Below, piece after piece: positions 34,549 through 42,751 of a DNA stretch of 64,000 nucleotides (the first letter of the stretch is position 1; each line of letters begins with the position of its first letter). The stretch is from CAVTHK01 sp964552235. Lineage in GTDB: Bacteria; Spirochaetota; Spirochaetia; SZUA-6; CAVTHK01. The stretch spans positions 1 through 64,000 of the forward strand of contig CAZKGO010000007.1 in assembly GCA_964552235.1 (NCBI GenBank). Direction: 5' to 3'. Under the pieces are notes generated by a model. The model was not told where the DNA came from, ran no database searches, and saw only the letters and a program-made list of their open reading frames with translations. The translations under genes were made by a program, and so were the position numbers.

Positions 34549-35546
34549 GCGGGACGCTTCTGGAGGTCAGCGGGCTGCAGGTGGACTTCGCCACTCAGCG
34601 CGGGCTGCTGCAGGCCGTGCGCGGCCTCGACTTCGCGCTGGCCGAGGGCGAGGTGCTCGGCATCGTGGGCGAGAGCGGCTCGGGCAAGAGCGTCACGGCG
34701 CACACGCTGCTCGGACTGCTGCCCGGCAACGGCCGCGTGGCCGGGGGCCGGATCCTGTACCGCGGCGACGACGTGCTCCGCATGCCGCCGCAGCGGCTGC
34801 GCCGCTACCGGGGCGGCGAGGTGAGCATCATCTTCCAGGAGCCCGGCCGCTCGTTCGACCCGATCTACGCCGTCGGCCGGGCCCTCGAGGAGACGCTGCT
34901 CATCCACAGGCCCGAGCTCTCCCGCCATCAGATCCGCGAGCGCTCCGTCGAGCTGCTGCGCGAGGCGCGCGTACCCCGACCCGAGGAGAGGCTCGGCAAC
35001 TTCCCGCACCAGTTCTCCGGCGGGCTGCTGCAGCGGGTCATGATCGCTCTCGCCCTCGCGTCGGACCCCCGGCTGCTCATCGCCGACGAACCGACCACGG
35101 CCCTCGACGTGACCATCCAGGCCCAGATCATGGACCTGCTGCTCGAGCTCAAGGACAAACGGAACCTCGCCATCCTGTTCATCTCCCACAACCTCGCCCT
35201 CGTGGCCGGCATCGCCGACCGCATCCTGGTGATGTACGCGGGCCTGGCCCTCGAAAGCGGTCCGGTAGGGGAGGTGCTGCACCGGCCGCGCCATCCCTAC
35301 ACCCGCGCCCTCCTGGACGCCCTGCTGCGTCCCGACGACCACTACACCGCCGGCCGCCTCGCCACGATCCCGGGCGCCGTCCCCGACCCGCACGCTCCGC
35401 CGCCGGGCTGTCCCTTCGGCCCGCGCTGCCGGCTCGCCTCGGAGGCCTGCGGCCGGGCTGTGCCTCCGCTGGCCGCCGACCCCGACGCGGCTCCCGGCCA
35501 CCTCCAGCGCTGCCTCCTGCCGGGCGTCAAGAAGGGGGCACGTTGA
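34545..35546 (+). CDS. ABC peptide transporter ATPase, DppD/OppD type
   Basis: 333 residues with Walker A (GESGSGKSV), Q-loop (IIFQEPGRSFDP), signature (FSGGLLQRVMIALAL), Walker B (LLIADEPTTALDV) and H-loop (FISHN). The C-terminal oligopeptide extension contains the Cys pattern CPFGPRCRLASEACG and a further Cys (HLQRC), typical of the iron-sulfur-like region of these ATPases. The signature reads SGGLLQ in place of the common SGGMRQ. GTG 34545 overlaps the permease gene by 4 bp. Confidence 0.94.
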   Translation: MSGTLLEVSGLQVDFATQRGLLQAVRGLDFALAEGEVLGIVGESGSGKSVTAHTLLGLLPGNGRVAGGRILYRGDDVLRMPPQRLRRYRGGEVSIIFQEPGRSFDPIYAVGRALEETLLIHRPELSRHQIRERSVELLREARVPRPEERLGNFPHQFSGGLLQRVMIALALASDPRLLIADEPTTALDVTIQAQIMDLLLELKDKRNLAILFISHNLALVAGIADRILVMYAGLALESGPVGEVLHRPRHPYTRALLDALLRPDDHYTAGRLATIPGAVPDPHAPPPGCPFGPRCRLASEACGRAVPPLAADPDAAPGHLQRCLLPGVKKGAR

Positions 35547-36505
35547 TGCTGCGACTGCGCAACGTGCACAAGCGGTTCGACCTCGAGGCGGGCTTCTTTG
35601 CCCGAGCCGGCCGCTACGTGTACGCGGTCAACGGCGTGAGCCTCGAAGTGCGCCCCGCCGAGACCTACGGCCTGGTGGGCGAGTCGGGCTGCGGCAAGAC
35701 CACCACCGCGCGCATGATCGTGAGGCTCTGCGACGCGGACGCCGGCGCGATCACGTACGCCGACGGCCAGGGCCGCGAGCACGACGCCCGCGCCGCCCGC
35801 GGCGCGGCGTTGCGCCTGCTGCGCTCGAGGATCCGCTACGTGTTCCAGGACCCGGCGCGCTCCCTGAACCCGCGCATGAACGTGGCCGAGCTGTTGACGG
35901 CCGGCTACCGGTACTCGCCGCTGTGGCCCGGTCGGCGCGAGGCCCGGCAGCGCGCCGCCGCGATCCTCGCCGAGGTCGGCCTGCGGCCGACGGATCTGGA
36001 TCGGAGGCCCGCGGATTTCTCCGGCGGCCAGAGGCAGCGGATCGCCATCGCGCGGGCGCTCATCACCAGGCCCGAGCTGCTGATCTGCGACGAGGTAGTC
36101 TCGGCCCTCGACGTGTCGATCCAGGGGCAGATCCTGAACCTCCTCATCGGGTTGAAGCAAGAGCACCGCCTGTCGATGCTCTTCATTGCCCACGACCTCA
36201 ATGTGGTGTCCTACATCTGCGACCGCGTCGGCGTGATGTATCGCGGGCTGCTGGTCGAGGAGGCGCCGGCGCGCGATCTGGCGGCCTCGGCCGCCCACCC
36301 CTACACGCGCCATCTCTACAACTCGATCCCGCGCCTGGACGGCAGGACGGTGCGCCCGCGGGGCGCGACCCGCTTCGGCGAGCTGCCCAACCCCACGGTC
36401 CCGCCGCTCGCGCCGCCCGAGGCCGCCGAAGCGGCGACGGAGGCTCGGCCGGGCCTGTGCGAGGTCGCCTCCGACCACTGGGTGTCGCGGTTCTTCGCGG
36501 AATAG
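35546..36505 (+). CDS. ABC peptide transporter ATPase, DppF/OppF type
   Basis: 319 residues with Walker A (GESGCGKTTTARMI), Q-loop (VFQDPARSLNPRMNV), signature (FSGGQRQRIAIARAL), Walker B (LLICDEVVSALDVS) and H-loop (FIAHDLNVV). The C-terminal part (HPYTRHLYNSIPRLDG) is the family extension, though the usual Cys cluster is reduced to a single Cys (GLCEVASDHWVSRF). It begins inside TGATG of the previous gene and ends the operon. Confidence 0.93.
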   Translation: MLRLRNVHKRFDLEAGFFARAGRYVYAVNGVSLEVRPAETYGLVGESGCGKTTTARMIVRLCDADAGAITYADGQGREHDARAARGAALRLLRSRIRYVFQDPARSLNPRMNVAELLTAGYRYSPLWPGRREARQRAAAILAEVGLRPTDLDRRPADFSGGQRQRIAIARALITRPELLICDEVVSALDVSIQGQILNLLIGLKQEHRLSMLFIAHDLNVVSYICDRVGVMYRGLLVEEAPARDLAASAAHPYTRHLYNSIPRLDGRTVRPRGATRFGELPNPTVPPLAPPEAAEAATEARPGLCEVASDHWVSRFFAE

Positions 36506-36522
36506 GGGCCCCGGGCGGCTGG

Positions 36523-36550
36523 TTGTCTCACGTCGTCGAAGTGGTACAAT
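36523..36550 (+). promoter_or_regulatory. Promoter of the small secreted protein gene
   Basis: TTGTCT, a 16-bp spacer and TACAAT. The predicted start near 36557 gives a leader of about 50 nt with AAAGGGGAG before ATG 36607. Confidence 0.6.
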
Positions 36551-36606
36551 GGCGGATCAGAACCCTTCAGCCGCGGGCTGACATCAAACTCGAAAGGGGA
36601 GCATCC

Positions 36607-37101
36607 ATGAATCGAAGGATCCTTGCCGTTCTCGTCCTTGCCGCTCTGCCGATGGCCGCGTTCGCCGAGCTCGGGCTCGGCGGAGCCGCCTACTTCAATT
36701 CCCCGTACCTGCTCGGCCAGAGCATCGACGAGGACGACCTGAACGTGAACCAGTTCACCTTCGGCGGCGACGCGAGGCTCAAGCTCAGCGTTCTGCAGGG
36801 CGAGGCGATCGTCCTGTACGCGGCCGGAGAGGTGCAGAGCCTGATCATCTACCTCGATGCGGGGGTGTCCTTCGACATCCTGATGCTGCGCCTGTCGGCC
36901 GGCGCCGGTCCCAATATCGTGTTCAACATCGGCGAGCACGACTGGGCGCAGACCGGCCTCAACGTCAAGGTCAGCGCCGACGTGAAGATCTCCAGGATCT
37001 CGGTCGGCTTGAGCTACATCATGGACCTGCTCATCGACGACGGCATCGACATCAACACCAGCTCGGGTCTGCTGGGCGCGCAGATTCTGCTCTGGTTGTA
37101 G
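36607..37101 (+). CDS. Small secreted beta-rich protein, possible outer-membrane barrel
   Basis: The 164-residue product has a clear signal peptide (RRILAVLVLAALPMAAFA). The rest consists of alternating hydrophobic strands (GGAAYFNSPYLLGQ, NQFTFGGDARLKLSVLQGEAIVLY, DILMLRLSAGAGPNIVF) and ends in a hydrophobic residue after aromatic Trp (AQILLWL). This is compatible with an 8-stranded outer-membrane barrel. I recall similar proteins in spirochaetes, but this is memory and not a search. Strong ribosome binding site and own promoter suggest high expression. Confidence 0.75.
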   Translation: MNRRILAVLVLAALPMAAFAELGLGGAAYFNSPYLLGQSIDEDDLNVNQFTFGGDARLKLSVLQGEAIVLYAAGEVQSLIIYLDAGVSFDILMLRLSAGAGPNIVFNIGEHDWAQTGLNVKVSADVKISRISVGLSYIMDLLIDDGIDINTSSGLLGAQILLWL

Positions 37102-37142
37102 GCCGGCAGAGCCCCGGGCGGGCCGAGCGCGAAGCGGTCGGC

Positions 37143-37171
37143 TTGCCCCTCGGGCGCGGCGTCAATACACT
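37143..37171 (+). promoter_or_regulatory. Promoter of the yqgE gene
   Basis: TTGCCC, a 17-bp spacer and TACACT, ending 6 nt before ATG 37178. Transcription is predicted to begin at or next to the A of the start codon. Confidence 0.6.
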
Positions 37172-37177
37172 CAAGTC

Positions 37178-37771
37178 ATGCCGAGGGAATCGCGCTGGCT
37201 CGTGGGGCACTTTCTGATCTCCGAGGCCGACCTCGCCGATCCCAACTTCCACCGCACCGTAGTCCTGATCATCAACCACAATGCCGAGGGCGCCTTCGGC
37301 CTCGTGGTCAACCGCCGCCTCCCCGTCACGCTGGGGGAGGCGGTTCCCGACCTCGCATCGACGCCCGTGTCGGGAACCACGCTGTTCTACGGAGGGCCGG
37401 TGCAGCCTCAATTCCTGTTCTGCCTGCATTCCGGCCTGCCCGAAGAGGTGCGCAGCCCGCACGCTTCCACCCCCGTCGAAAACGTGCTGTTCGAGCCGCT
37501 GGTGTCCTCGCTCACCGAATACCTCGTGGGGACCTGGGGCGCCCTCCAGGAGCGGGAGCGGCCGCCGGTGCGCCTCTACGCGGGCTACTCCGGATGGGCG
37601 CCGGGCCAGCTGGAGTCTGAGCTCGAGCGCAGCTCCTGGATCGTGAGGCCCGCGTCGGCCAAGCACATCTTTCACCCCAATCCCGACGAAGGCTGGAAGC
37701 AGGCCCTGAGCGAGCTGGGGGGCATCCACAAGATCGTGGCCGAGACCGGCTTCAAGCCGTCGCTCAACTGA
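37178..37771 (+). CDS. YqgE/AlgH family (UPF0301) protein
   Basis: The 197-residue protein shows the UPF0301 pattern: WLVGHFLISEADLADPNFHRTVVLIINHN, GAFGLVVNRRL, LFYGGPVQPQFLF and the C-terminal YAGYSGWAPGQLESELERSSW. The biochemical role is unknown; AlgH was first linked to alginate regulation. It is followed by the redox fusion gene after 9 bp, so both may share one transcript. Confidence 0.93.
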   Translation: MPRESRWLVGHFLISEADLADPNFHRTVVLIINHNAEGAFGLVVNRRLPVTLGEAVPDLASTPVSGTTLFYGGPVQPQFLFCLHSGLPEEVRSPHASTPVENVLFEPLVSSLTEYLVGTWGALQERERPPVRLYAGYSGWAPGQLESELERSSWIVRPASAKHIFHPNPDEGWKQALSELGGIHKIVAETGFKPSLN

Positions 37772-37780
37772 GGGACGGCG

Positions 37781-39241
37781 ATGCTGGCGGCGGCAGCCGC
37801 CCTGTGGGCGGCCCTCATCGTCCTCGCCGGCGGTCCGGCAGCGGCCGACGTCGTGCTCGACCCGCCCGACTGGAACATCGGCCGAATGACGATGGACAGA
37901 CCGGCCACGCGGACGCTCAGGGTGAGCAACCGCGAAGACCGGACACTCGCGGTGACCCTCGTGAGCACCTGCGGTTGCCTGGACGCCGCGCCCTCGCGGG
38001 TCGAGCTCGCCCCCGGGGCGATGGCGGAGATCGAGCTGCGCTACTCCCCGGAGGAGCCCGGGAGGGTCAGCGTGTACTTCGTCGTGCGCGCCGCCCCGCC
38101 CGGGGAAACCGGCGGCGCGACCCGGCTCTACCAGGTCAAGGGCATGGTCGACGGCCCGCCGCGGCCGTCGCAGGCTGCGCCGGCTGCGGCTGCTTCGCCC
38201 GGCGCGGCGCCCGGGGCGCTGCAGCTGCGCCTCTACTATGCCCCCGGCTGCCGCAGCTGCGAGCAGCTGATGGCCCGGCTGGACGCGCGCCTGGCCGCGC
38301 GGCCCGCGGGCACCGTCGAGCTGGTCCACCGGAACGTGCTGGAGCCCGAGGTGTTCCAGGAGCTGGCCTCGGCCACGGGCGCCGAGCGCGTGCCGCTGCC
38401 GGCCCTCGTGGTCGGCGGCCGTGTGCTCGCCGGCACGCAGGCGATCGAGGCGGGGCTCGAGGAGGCGCTGGCCGCGGCCGGCGCGGAGGCGGCGCGGCCG
38501 GCCGGGGCGTCGGCGGGCGCCGCCGATCTCGCGCGACGCCTCGCGGCGCCGGCGCTGTTCGCCGCGGGGCTCGTCGACGGCATCAACCCCTGCGCCTTCA
38601 CCACGATCATCTTCCTGCTCACCTCGCTGGTGCTGGCGGGCCGCAGGCGGGCAGAGGTTCTCCTGGTGGGCTGCGGCTTCACCGCCGCGGTCTTTGTCAC
38701 CTACCTGCTGGTCGGGCTCGGGTTCTTCCACTCGCTGCGCGCCGCCTCGGCCTTTCGGCCGGCGGCTTCGGCGCTGCGCTGGATCCTGGTGGCGGTGCTG
38801 TTCACGTTCGCCGGTCTCAGCCTCCATGACTACGCCCTGGCGCGCAGGGGCCGAGCGGCGGAGATGGTGCTGCGGCTGCCCGACCCGATCAAGCGGCGGA
38901 TGCAGCGCACGATCCTCGCCGGCGCCCGCTCGACCGCTCTGGCGGGCGGCTCCTTCGTCCTCGGCGGGGCCGTGTCGCTGTTCGAGCTGGCCTGCACGGG
39001 CCAGGTCTACCTCCCCGCGGTCGCCTGGCTGGTGCGCACCGAAGGGGGGCTCAGAGCCCACCTTCTCCTGGCGGTCTACAACGTCGGCTTCATCCTTCCC
39101 CTGGCGGCCGTGTTCGTCGTGGCGTGGAGAGGGGTGGGCTCGCGGCGGCTCACCGCCCTCGCCCAGCGGCACACCGCGGCGGTCAAGCTGGCGCTTGCCG
39201 TCGTGTTCGCAGGCCTGGCCGCGCTGACGCTCGCCACCTGA
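37781..39241 (+). CDS. DUF1573 - thioredoxin-like - CcdA/DsbD transmembrane fusion
   Basis: Three modules follow a signal peptide. DUF1573 (about residues 25-125) has STCGCLDA. A thioredoxin/glutaredoxin-like domain (about 145-235) has YYAPGCRSCEQLM with CxxC and the cis-Pro region PLPALVVGG. The CcdA/DsbD transmembrane electron carrier (about 255-485) has six to seven helices with NPCAFTTIIFLLTSL and FELACTGQVYLP, its two redox Cys. Electrons would flow from cytoplasmic thioredoxin through the membrane part to the periplasmic CxxC and perhaps the DUF1573 Cys pair. Such a protein may serve cytochrome maturation or disulfide repair. All modules are in one open frame of 486 residues. Confidence 0.88.
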   Translation: MLAAAAALWAALIVLAGGPAAADVVLDPPDWNIGRMTMDRPATRTLRVSNREDRTLAVTLVSTCGCLDAAPSRVELAPGAMAEIELRYSPEEPGRVSVYFVVRAAPPGETGGATRLYQVKGMVDGPPRPSQAAPAAAASPGAAPGALQLRLYYAPGCRSCEQLMARLDARLAARPAGTVELVHRNVLEPEVFQELASATGAERVPLPALVVGGRVLAGTQAIEAGLEEALAAAGAEAARPAGASAGAADLARRLAAPALFAAGLVDGINPCAFTTIIFLLTSLVLAGRRRAEVLLVGCGFTAAVFVTYLLVGLGFFHSLRAASAFRPAASALRWILVAVLFTFAGLSLHDYALARRGRAAEMVLRLPDPIKRRMQRTILAGARSTALAGGSFVLGGAVSLFELACTGQVYLPAVAWLVRTEGGLRAHLLLAVYNVGFILPLAAVFVVAWRGVGSRRLTALAQRHTAAVKLALAVVFAGLAALTLAT

Positions 39242-39253
39242 GCGCGGGGCCCG

Positions 39254-41626
39254 CTACTGAGCGCCGGCGGCCGGCTCGCGCCGCTGCTGCAGGCGGCCCA
39301 GGTGCTTGAGCAGGAACAAGGCGAGCAGGGCGTGCATCCTGCGCAGGTCCGGATCGCGGGCTGCCGCCGCCTCGCCGAGCACCCACAGCGCCACTCCCAG
39401 GCGCTGGTCGCGCTCCAGGGTCTGCTCGAGCACGGAGCCCGAGCCCCGGCAGGCCGGCGGGGTCGTCTCGTGACGAAAGAGGGCGAGCACGAACAGCAGG
39501 TCGTGAACGGCCCCGATCACACGCTCGTGGTCGCCGGCGTCAAAAGCCTCGCGTGCCGCCGCGCACCGTGAGAGGATCGCCGCACGCGCCTCGGGCGAGA
39601 CGCTGCGCACGAGGCGGCGCACCGCGCGTTCGGCATCGGCTGCCAGCCGCTCGGCCCGCGTGCCGCTGCGGCCGCTCTCGCCGGTGACGTAGCGGTAGAA
39701 CTCGCCGGGACGGCCGAGCAGGTTCCCGAGGGCGATCGCGAGCTGCCGGCGCAGCACGTCGTTGGGCGTGCTGTGCATCAGCGGCAGGATCTCGCGCACG
39801 GCGTCGAGAATGCCCATCTGCGAGATCGCCTCGGCCCCCTGGGCCTTGACGCGGTCGGCGCGGTTTCCGCGCAGCATCGCGAGCAGGGTCTGGGCCGATT
39901 CGCGGCTGTCGAGGTCTCCGAGCGCCTCGGCCGCCGCCGCCTGCAGCTCGACCGACGGGTCCTCGAGCGCCTCCAGCAGCAGAGGCACGGCGCGCCGGTC
40001 CCCGACCTTGCCCAGCGCGCGGGCGGCCTCGGGCCGGATCGAGGATTCGCGGTCGCGCAGCTGGGCCGCCAGCGCGTCAAAGGATTCCGGGCTTCCGATG
40101 CGGCCCAGGGCCCGCGCCGCCTCCTCGCGCACCTCGCGGTCGGGGTCGGTGAGCCGGGCGACGATGTCGTCGATCGCGAGATCGCTTTCGGCTCCCTCGA
40201 CGCTGCGCAGCGCCCGCGCGGCGCGGCTGGCCTCCTCGGCCGCACCGATGATGCTCATGTTCAGCAGGTTGCGCACCACGTTGGGCGTGGCCAGCCGCGT
40301 GACGATGTCGAACGTCGAGGTCTTGCGTCCTTCGTCGATGCGGGTGAGCACGAGAAAGCTCGCGACGGTCAGCGCCTCGGCGACCACGATCACGGCGTGG
40401 AACGGCTCGCCGGGCAGAGCCGCGAGGGCGCGCGCGTTGGAGGCGAGCGCTCCGCCGAGCAGCGAGCCTCCCGCGCCGATGACGCCGATGATGGCCAGGT
40501 ACCAGGCCACGAACGTCGTGCGGTTGCGCTCCGGCGTGAGGCTCAGCATCAGCTGGTTGATGCCCTCGTAGAAGCCGGGGGCGAGCACGCCTCCGAGCAG
40601 CGAGATCAGCGGCAGGAGAACGACGTAGCTGCGGGGGCCCACGGCGAGATAGGCGAGCCAGGCCAGCGGAAAGAGGCTGCACAGGGCCACGACGGGCTTG
40701 CGGCCGAAGCGGTCCATCAGAGCGCCCCACGTGCGCACCGAGCCGACCCACGTGAGCTGCGAGATCACGGTCATGATTCCGAGCCAGGTGTAGGGCGCCC
40801 CCACGGCCGCGGGATCGGTGATGTAGGGCGGGATAAAGGGCGCCAGCACGTTGATCGACAGCATCGCCAGGCCGACGGCAAGGCAGAAGCGCACGAACTG
40901 GCCGCTGCGCAGCGGCTCGACAAAGGCCGAAAGCGACAGGCGGGCGGACGCCTCGCCGCCGACGGCCAAGCGAGCGGGGTCGGGAATCGCGAGGTACAGC
41001 AGGATGTCGACCACGCCGAACACCCCCGAGACCGCGAACACCAGCCCGTAGGCCAACGACGGGTTCGCCGGCTCGTCGAGGAAGACGGTGACCAGGAAGA
41101 CCCACGACATGTTGACCGCGAAGATGATGGCCGAGCGCCGGCCGAAGAACGTGGCCCGCCTGCCCTCGGGGATCAGGTCGGCCATCCAGGCCCACCAGCC
41201 GGAGGCGGTGGCGTTCATCAGCGCCCATGCCAGGGGCATCGACAGGAGAATAACGCGCACGGCCAGCGCCTTGTCGCCGGTGCGCGCCTCCAGCAGCGAC
41301 ACCCCGGCAAGGACGAACCCGATCGCGCGGGCGACCACGTGCGCCGTCATCCAGATCGGCTTGCGGCGGCGCGGCCGGGTAAACATCGCGACGGCCAGCA
41401 GGCTGAACACCGAGCTGAAGGAGAGCATCGAGACCAGCAGCCCCAGCGTGAACGCCGAGGCGCCCAGGTGGTTCTTGAAGAAGACGTTGAACACCTGCTG
41501 TGGCCCGCAGACCGAGAACCAGGCGTGGGCCATCACCGCGCCGGTGATGTTGAGGTTCAGGGCGCGCGTGAGGCGCGCGCCGCTCACCGCTTGCGGGGCA
41601 CGAGCAGCCGCAGAGGCCGCGCTCAT
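39254..41626 (-). CDS. MFS transporter fused to C-terminal HEAT-like repeats
   Basis: Residues about 20-440 are a 12-helix major facilitator (FNVFFKNHLGASAFTLGLLVSML, GRRSAIIFAVN, LMDRFGRKPVVALCSL). Residues about 485-650 form five or six HEAT/PBS-lyase repeats (DIVARLTDPDREVREEAARALGRIG, then DALAAQLRDRESSIRPEAARALGKVG and more). A helical cytoplasmic tail follows. Total 790 residues. The repeats should bind a protein partner in the cytoplasm. It is the last gene of the tyrS operon, 3 bp after ald, so an amino acid or peptide is a plausible substrate. That is inference. Confidence 0.88.
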   Translation of the reverse strand: MSAASAAARAPQAVSGARLTRALNLNITGAVMAHAWFSVCGPQQVFNVFFKNHLGASAFTLGLLVSMLSFSSVFSLLAVAMFTRPRRRKPIWMTAHVVARAIGFVLAGVSLLEARTGDKALAVRVILLSMPLAWALMNATASGWWAWMADLIPEGRRATFFGRRSAIIFAVNMSWVFLVTVFLDEPANPSLAYGLVFAVSGVFGVVDILLYLAIPDPARLAVGGEASARLSLSAFVEPLRSGQFVRFCLAVGLAMLSINVLAPFIPPYITDPAAVGAPYTWLGIMTVISQLTWVGSVRTWGALMDRFGRKPVVALCSLFPLAWLAYLAVGPRSYVVLLPLISLLGGVLAPGFYEGINQLMLSLTPERNRTTFVAWYLAIIGVIGAGGSLLGGALASNARALAALPGEPFHAVIVVAEALTVASFLVLTRIDEGRKTSTFDIVTRLATPNVVRNLLNMSIIGAAEEASRAARALRSVEGAESDLAIDDIVARLTDPDREVREEAARALGRIGSPESFDALAAQLRDRESSIRPEAARALGKVGDRRAVPLLLEALEDPSVELQAAAAEALGDLDSRESAQTLLAMLRGNRADRVKAQGAEAISQMGILDAVREILPLMHSTPNDVLRRQLAIALGNLLGRPGEFYRYVTGESGRSGTRAERLAADAERAVRRLVRSVSPEARAAILSRCAAAREAFDAGDHERVIGAVHDLLFVLALFRHETTPPACRGSGSVLEQTLERDQRLGVALWVLGEAAAARDPDLRRMHALLALFLLKHLGRLQQRREPAAGAQ

Positions 41627-41629
41627 CCG

Positions 41630-42751
41630 CTACTTGACCCCGAGCACCTGCTCGACCGGCGTGTAGGCCAGGCCGCAGGCGTCGGCCACGTTCGGATGCA
41701 CGCAGTGGCCCGCGTAGGCGTTCAACCCCCTGCGCAGCGCCGGATGCGTCCGGCACGCCTTCTCGATTCCGCCCGCGGCCGCAGCCAGGCCGTACGGAAG
41801 GGTGGTGCCGGTCAGGGCCAGAGTCGAGGACAGCGCCACGGCGCCGGGCATGTTCGCGACGCAGTAGTGCACGATGCCGTCGACGACGTACACAGGCTCG
41901 TCGTGCGTGGTCGGCCGCGAGGTCTCGGCGATCCCCCCCTGGTCGATCGACACGTCGACGATGACGGCGCCCTTCTTCATGGTGCGCAGGTGCTCGCGGC
42001 GGATCAGTGTCGGCGCGCGCCCCCCGTGCAGCAGCACGGCGCCGACGACCAGGTCGCTCTCGGCGAGGACGCGCGCCAGGTTCTCGTCGGTGTTGTAGAG
42101 GGTGGTGATCCGGCCGGAGAAGATGTCGTCGAGGTAGGCAAGGCGATGGGCGTCGACGTCGAGAACCGTCACCTCTGCGCCGAGGCCCGCGGCCACCTTG
42201 CAGGCGTTGAGGCCCACCACCCCGCCTCCGATGATCCCGACTCTGCCGCGGGGAACTCCCGGCACGCCCCCCACCAGCACTCCGCGGCCGCCGAAGGTCC
42301 TCTCCAGGTACTTGGCGCCTTCCTGCACGGCGAGGCGGCCGGCGATCTGGCTCATCGGCCTGAGGCACGGCAGGTCGCCGTCGGCGGTCTCGATCGTCTC
42401 GTAGGCCACGGCGGCCACCCCCTGCTCGACGAGGGCGCGGGCGGCCTCGGGCGCAGCCGCCAGGTGCAGGTAGGCAAAGAGGATCTGGCGCCTGCGCAGC
42501 AGCCGCCTCTCGTCCTCGAGCGGCCCCATGATCTTGACGATCATTTCGGCCTCGCCAAAGACCGCTTCGCGGCCCTCGACGACGCGCGCCCCGGCGCCGG
42601 CGTACTCCTCGTCGGGAAACCCCGCCGCCCTGCCCGCCCCGCTCTCGACGAGCACCGTGTGGCCGCGGCTGCAGAACGAACGCACGCCCGAGGGGGTGAG
42701 CCCCACCCGGTACTCGTGGGCCGTGATCTCACGAACCGTGCCGACCGTCAT
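41630..42751 (-). CDS. ald: Alanine dehydrogenase
   Basis: Reversible NAD-dependent conversion of L-alanine to pyruvate and ammonia. The 373-residue protein has the signature EITAHEYRVGLTPSGVRSF (substrate Arg), VKIMGPLEDE (Lys), VGIIGGGVVGLNACKVAAGLGAEVTVLD (NAD-binding GxGxxG), VVGAVLLHGGRAP and IVDVSIDQGGIAET. KIMGP replaces the usual KVKEP in motif 2, keeping the Lys. ATG 42751 overlaps the aminotransferase stop by 4 bp. Confidence 0.95.
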   Translation of the reverse strand: MTVGTVREITAHEYRVGLTPSGVRSFCSRGHTVLVESGAGRAAGFPDEEYAGAGARVVEGREAVFGEAEMIVKIMGPLEDERRLLRRRQILFAYLHLAAAPEAARALVEQGVAAVAYETIETADGDLPCLRPMSQIAGRLAVQEGAKYLERTFGGRGVLVGGVPGVPRGRVGIIGGGVVGLNACKVAAGLGAEVTVLDVDAHRLAYLDDIFSGRITTLYNTDENLARVLAESDLVVGAVLLHGGRAPTLIRREHLRTMKKGAVIVDVSIDQGGIAETSRPTTHDEPVYVVDGIVHYCVANMPGAVALSSTLALTGTTLPYGLAAAAGGIEKACRTHPALRRGLNAYAGHCVHPNVADACGLAYTPVEQVLGVK

